This document shows positions 61,209-64,000 of a stretch of DNA of 64,000 nt, in pieces. Each line of letters opens with the position of its first letter. Positions within the stretch are counted from its first letter, which is position 1. The stretch comes from an uncultured SAR86 cluster bacterium (GTDB lineage Bacteria > Pseudomonadota > Gammaproteobacteria > Magnimaribacterales > D2472), in contig CACEDS010000001.1 of NCBI GenBank assembly GCA_902558395.1, positions 198,180-262,179 of the forward strand, written 5' to 3'. The position numbers and the translations under genes were made by a program. The notes under the pieces were generated by a model. It was not told the DNA's origin. It searched no databases and saw only the letters and a program-made list of their open reading frames with translations.

Positions 61209-63115
61209 TGAATAGTGTTTTAAGAAATTTAGTTGTTTGGTTCGTTCTAGGGTCATTGCTAATTTATGTTTTCAATAACATTGAAAATACAGGAGCAAGA
61301 GAGCAGATTAGCTATAGCCAATTTAAAGAAGAAGTTCTTTCTGATCGAATTGCTAAAGTAGTCTACAAAGGCGATCAAATGACAATTATTGGTGATCGTT
61401 TGGATGGTTCTAAGTTTGAAACAACACACCCAATATTTAAAAAAGATGAAGCCGTTGATAATGCTATTGAAGATAATGGTGTAATTGCTGTATACGAAAA
61501 AATTGAACAACCATCAGTTTTATCTCAATTGTTAGTTGGTGCATTTCCGATACTATTACTTTTAGGTATTTTCTTCTTTTTTATGAGACAAATGCAAGGT
61601 GGAATGTCTGGTAAAGGCGGCCCTATGTCTTTCGGCAAGAGTAAAGCTAAATTGATGGAAGGTGGAAAAGTAAAGACGACATTTAAGGATGTAGCGGGCT
61701 GCGAAGAAGCAAAACAAGATGTCCAAGAATTGGTTGATTTTTTAAGAGATCCTACAAAGTTTCAAAAATTAGGTGGAAAAATTCCTAGAGGAGTTTTGAT
61801 GGTAGGTCCTCCAGGTACTGGTAAGACGCTTTTAGCAAGAGCTGTTGCTGGTGAAGCAAAAGTTCCGTTTTTTACAATATCTGGATCTGATTTTGTAGAG
61901 ATGTTTGTAGGTGTCGGTGCTTCAAGAGTAAGAGATATGTTTGATCAGGCTAAAAAACAATCTCCTTGTATTGTTTTTATTGATGAGATTGACGCCGTAG
62001 GTAGGCATAGAGGTGCAGGTCTAGGTGGCGGCCATGATGAAAGAGAGCAAACACTTAACCAATTGCTAGTTGAAATGGATGGTTTCGAAGGCAACGATGG
62101 AGTTATTGTTATAGCTGCAACTAATAGACCTGATGTACTAGATCCAGCCTTATTAAGACCAGGAAGGTTTGACAGACAGGTTGTAGTAGACCTTCCTGAT
62201 ATCAGAGGAAGAGAAGCAATTCTTAAAGTTCATATGAGAAAAGTACCGCTTGATTCCGATGTTGATCCATTGGTATTGGCAAGAGGCACACCTGGTTTCT
62301 CAGGAGCAGACTTAGCTAATTTAATCAATGAAGCAGCATTATTTGCTGCTAGATACTCTGATAAGAAGATAGACCAAACGCACTTAGATTTAGCTAAAGA
62401 TAAAATAATGATGGGTGCAGAAAGAAAATCTATGATTTTAAGTGAAGAGCAAAAAAGAATAACTGCATATCACGAAGCAGGACACGCAATAGTAGGAAGA
62501 TTATGCCCAACCCATGATCCGGTTTATAAAGTTACTATCATTCCCAGAGGAAGAGCTCTAGGTGTAACAATGTTCTTGCCAGAAGAAGATACTTACATGC
62601 AAAGTAAAGAATATTTATTAGCAAGAATAGCGGCTTTATTTGGTGGAAGAATTGCAGAAAGTATTATTAATGGCAACCAAGGCATTACTACTGGCGCTTC
62701 AAATGATATTGAGGTAGCAACAAATATAGCAACAAATATGGTTACAAAATGGGGTTTTTCTGATGCCCTTGGCACTATTAAGTTTGGTGAAGATGAAGGA
62801 AGTCCATTCCTTGGAAGAACAGCATCATCACCATCACAACATCGAAGTGAAGAAACTTCAAAATTAATTGATTCCGAGATTAAATCAATTATTGATTCAT
62901 GTTATGAAAGAGCTGAAAATCTTTTGAAGACAAATCTCGATAAATTAAATGTTATGGCCGATGCTTTATTGAAATATGAAACAATCGATGAACCTCAGAT
63001 TGATGACATAATGGCAGGAGCTGAACCTCGGGAACCAAAAGGTTGGTCGGATGATGATCCTAAGCCTAAATCAAATAAAAAAACATCGATAAAAGGTGCC
63101 GCTGAAGAGTTATAA
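61208..63115 (+). CDS. ftsH: ATP-dependent zinc metalloprotease FtsH
   Basis: FtsH is a membrane-anchored hexameric AAA+ protease that degrades misfolded membrane proteins and regulators such as LpxC and sigma-32 in E. coli. The 635-residue product has two N-terminal helices (about 8-26 and 100-122) around a periplasmic domain, an AAA module with Walker A G200-PPGTGKT-207, the pore motif [17 protein letters not shown] and [11 protein letters not shown] (Walker B), then the peptidase with H422-EAGH-426. The tail is Lys/Asp-rich. It overlaps rlmE by one base. folP, commonly next, is absent and glmM follows after 9 bp. Confidence 0.98.
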   Translation: MNSVLRNLVVWFVLGSLLIYVFNNIENTGAREQISYSQFKEEVLSDRIAKVVYKGDQMTIIGDRLDGSKFETTHPIFKKDEAVDNAIEDNGVIAVYEKIEQPSVLSQLLVGAFPILLLLGIFFFFMRQMQGGMSGKGGPMSFGKSKAKLMEGGKVKTTFKDVAGCEEAKQDVQELVDFLRDPTKFQKLGGKIPRGVLMVGPPGTGKTLLARAVAGEAKVPFFTISGSDFVEMFVGVGASRVRDMFDQAKKQSPCIVFIDEIDAVGRHRGAGLGGGHDEREQTLNQLLVEMDGFEGNDGVIVIAATNRPDVLDPALLRPGRFDRQVVVDLPDIRGREAILKVHMRKVPLDSDVDPLVLARGTPGFSGADLANLINEAALFAARYSDKKIDQTHLDLAKDKIMMGAERKSMILSEEQKRITAYHEAGHAIVGRLCPTHDPVYKVTIIPRGRALGVTMFLPEEDTYMQSKEYLLARIAALFGGRIAESIINGNQGITTGASNDIEVATNIATNMVTKWGFSDALGTIKFGEDEGSPFLGRTASSPSQHRSEETSKLIDSEIKSIIDSCYERAENLLKTNLDKLNVMADALLKYETIDEPQIDDIMAGAEPREPKGWSDDDPKPKSNKKTSIKGAAEEL

Positions 63116-63124
63116 TCTTTAGTT

Positions 63125-64000
63125 ATGAATTTAAAATTTGGCACTGATGGTATTCGAGGACCTGTAGAAACTCATATCACACCAGAAGCTTGTCTTAAAA
63201 TAGGGCACGCAACCGGTTTGGTTATGAAAGAGCAGGGTTGGGATACTGTAATGATTGGAAAAGATACTCGCGTATCAGGTTACATGCTTGAATCTGCATT
63301 ACAGGCCGGTTTCATTGCTGCTGGTGTCAATGTAAGTTTGTGCGGTCCATTACCAACACCGGGAGTCGCATATCTTACAAAATCATTAAGAAGAAAATTC
63401 GGAGTGGTAATTAGTGCGTCTCATAATGATTTTTTAGATAATGGAATAAAGATATTTAATGCTGATGGTGAAAAGTTATCTAGGGATTTAGAAAAGAAAA
63501 TAGAAAAGCTCTTAGAATCTAATCTCAATCCAGTAAAAACTGAAGAATTAGGAAAAGCTAGACGTTTTGATGAGTCGGGAGCAAGATATATTGAATTTTG
63601 TAAATCAACAGTACCACAAGATATCTCGTTTGCATCTTTGCGAATTGTTCTAGATTGTGCAAATGGCGCTTGTTATAAAACTAGTCCCGATGTTTTTAAA
63701 GAGCTTGGAGCAGAAGTAATTTTGGTTGGTGTTGATCCTGATGGATACAATATAAATGCTGATTGTGGATCCACGCACCCAGAACTAGTTCAAAAAGAAG
63801 TGATTAAGCACAGAGCTGATTTTGGAATATCTCTCGATGGAGACGGCGATAGAGTAATTATCATTGATCGAAATGGAAATATATTAGATGGCGACGATCT
63901 TTTATATATATTAGCTTTTGCAAACCCTAATAGAATTGGTCCATGGTCAGGTGTTGTTGGTACACACATGAGTAATCTTGGTTTTGAAGATGGCCTTACA
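63125..64000 (+). CDS. glmM: phosphoglucosamine mutase (3' end outside window)
   Basis: GlmM interconverts glucosamine 6- and 1-phosphate on the way to UDP-GlcNAc, the precursor of peptidoglycan and lipid A. The first 292 codons are visible. The phosphoserine loop is VVISASHNDFLDNGIK with Ser99, and the metal loop is SLDGDGDR with Asp238, Asp240 and Asp242. The N-terminus MNLKFGTDGIRGPV is that of GlmM and not of the related ManB. It runs off the right edge. It follows ftsH by 9 bp without folP. Confidence 0.96.
   Translation, partial: MNLKFGTDGIRGPVETHITPEACLKIGHATGLVMKEQGWDTVMIGKDTRVSGYMLESALQAGFIAAGVNVSLCGPLPTPGVAYLTKSLRRKFGVVISASHNDFLDNGIKIFNADGEKLSRDLEKKIEKLLESNLNPVKTEELGKARRFDESGARYIEFCKSTVPQDISFASLRIVLDCANGACYKTSPDVFKELGAEVILVGVDPDGYNINADCGSTHPELVQKEVIKHRADFGISLDGDGDRVIIIDRNGNILDGDDLLYILAFANPNRIGPWSGVVGTHMSNLGFEDGLT

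Noticed and set aside
1-64000. CRISPR arrays, insertion sequences, prophage, tRNA or rRNA genes
   Set aside because: No regularly spaced repeats, transposase or integrase motifs, or tRNA-like cloverleaf outside the tmRNA were found on reading both strands.

Overview
This window is a dense, AT-rich (roughly one-third G+C by eye) stretch of core bacterial chromosome from a streamlined Gram-negative gammaproteobacterium. FabA/FabB, RatA/RnfH/BamE, GlnD, a recognisable HolD, the lipid A genes and LptF/LptG place it in the Gammaproteobacteria. Low G+C, very short or negative gaps, many TTG/GTG starts and missing genes within otherwise classical operons suggest a marine oligotroph of the SAR86 type. 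That lineage call is inference. I see no insertion sequence, prophage, CRISPR array, rRNA or ordinary tRNA, and no gene-free stretch over about 300 bases apart from the tmRNA gene.

Layout. 1-7.3 kb: uvrA (partial) divergent from ssb, a crotonase, the ispB-fabA-fabB operon, and divergent rplU-rpmA-obgE facing rpsT. 7.4-16.5 kb: an unknown exported protein, tmRNA (ssrA) and smpB, a DUF3429 membrane protein and an NSS transporter, then ratA-rnfH, bamE, fur and grpE-dnaK-dnaJ-dapB behind a good sigma-32-type promoter. 16.6-35.8 kb: one long colinear run, rpsB-tsf-pyrH-frr-uppS-cdsA-dxr-rseP-bamA-skp-lpxD-fabZ-lpxA-lpxB-rnhB-dnaE-accA-tilS, joining translation, isoprenoid and phospholipid precursors, outer-membrane assembly, lipid A, replication and fatty acid synthesis. 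35.9-50.3 kb: smaller units, namely a second crotonase, leuA, a divergent holD with rimI, a membrane protein, gpx, elaA, a YheT-type hydrolase, a CPBP protease, valS, pepA, lptFG, an RDD protein and a POT peptide transporter. 50.3-55.7 kb: map-glnD-dapD-dapE on the minus strand. 55.8-64.0 kb: carAB, greA, rlmE, ftsH and partial glmM.

The most informative large-scale feature is gene order. In pseudomonads and relatives, as I recall, dapB is followed directly by carAB-greA-rlmE-ftsH-glmM, and map and rpsB are divergent neighbours. Here a ~39-kb block beginning with rpsB and ending with map sits between dapB and carA, so both junctions of an old rearrangement are visible. Gene loss shows as clean gaps: recN (fur-grpE), yhbY (greA-rlmE), folP (ftsH-glmM) and holC (pepA-valS) are missing from their usual places.

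I did not find a convincing undescribed multi-gene system. The points worth a second look are protein reductions (ValS without its C-terminal arm, compact DapB, short TilS, cysteine-free Fur), a highly diverged HolD beside an empty holC slot, an S2 protein with a long acidic tail and a likely S2 leader hairpin, a calcium-loop-like motif in BamA, several leaderless-looking promoters, and convergent genes whose stop codons interlock by exactly four bases with no room for terminators.
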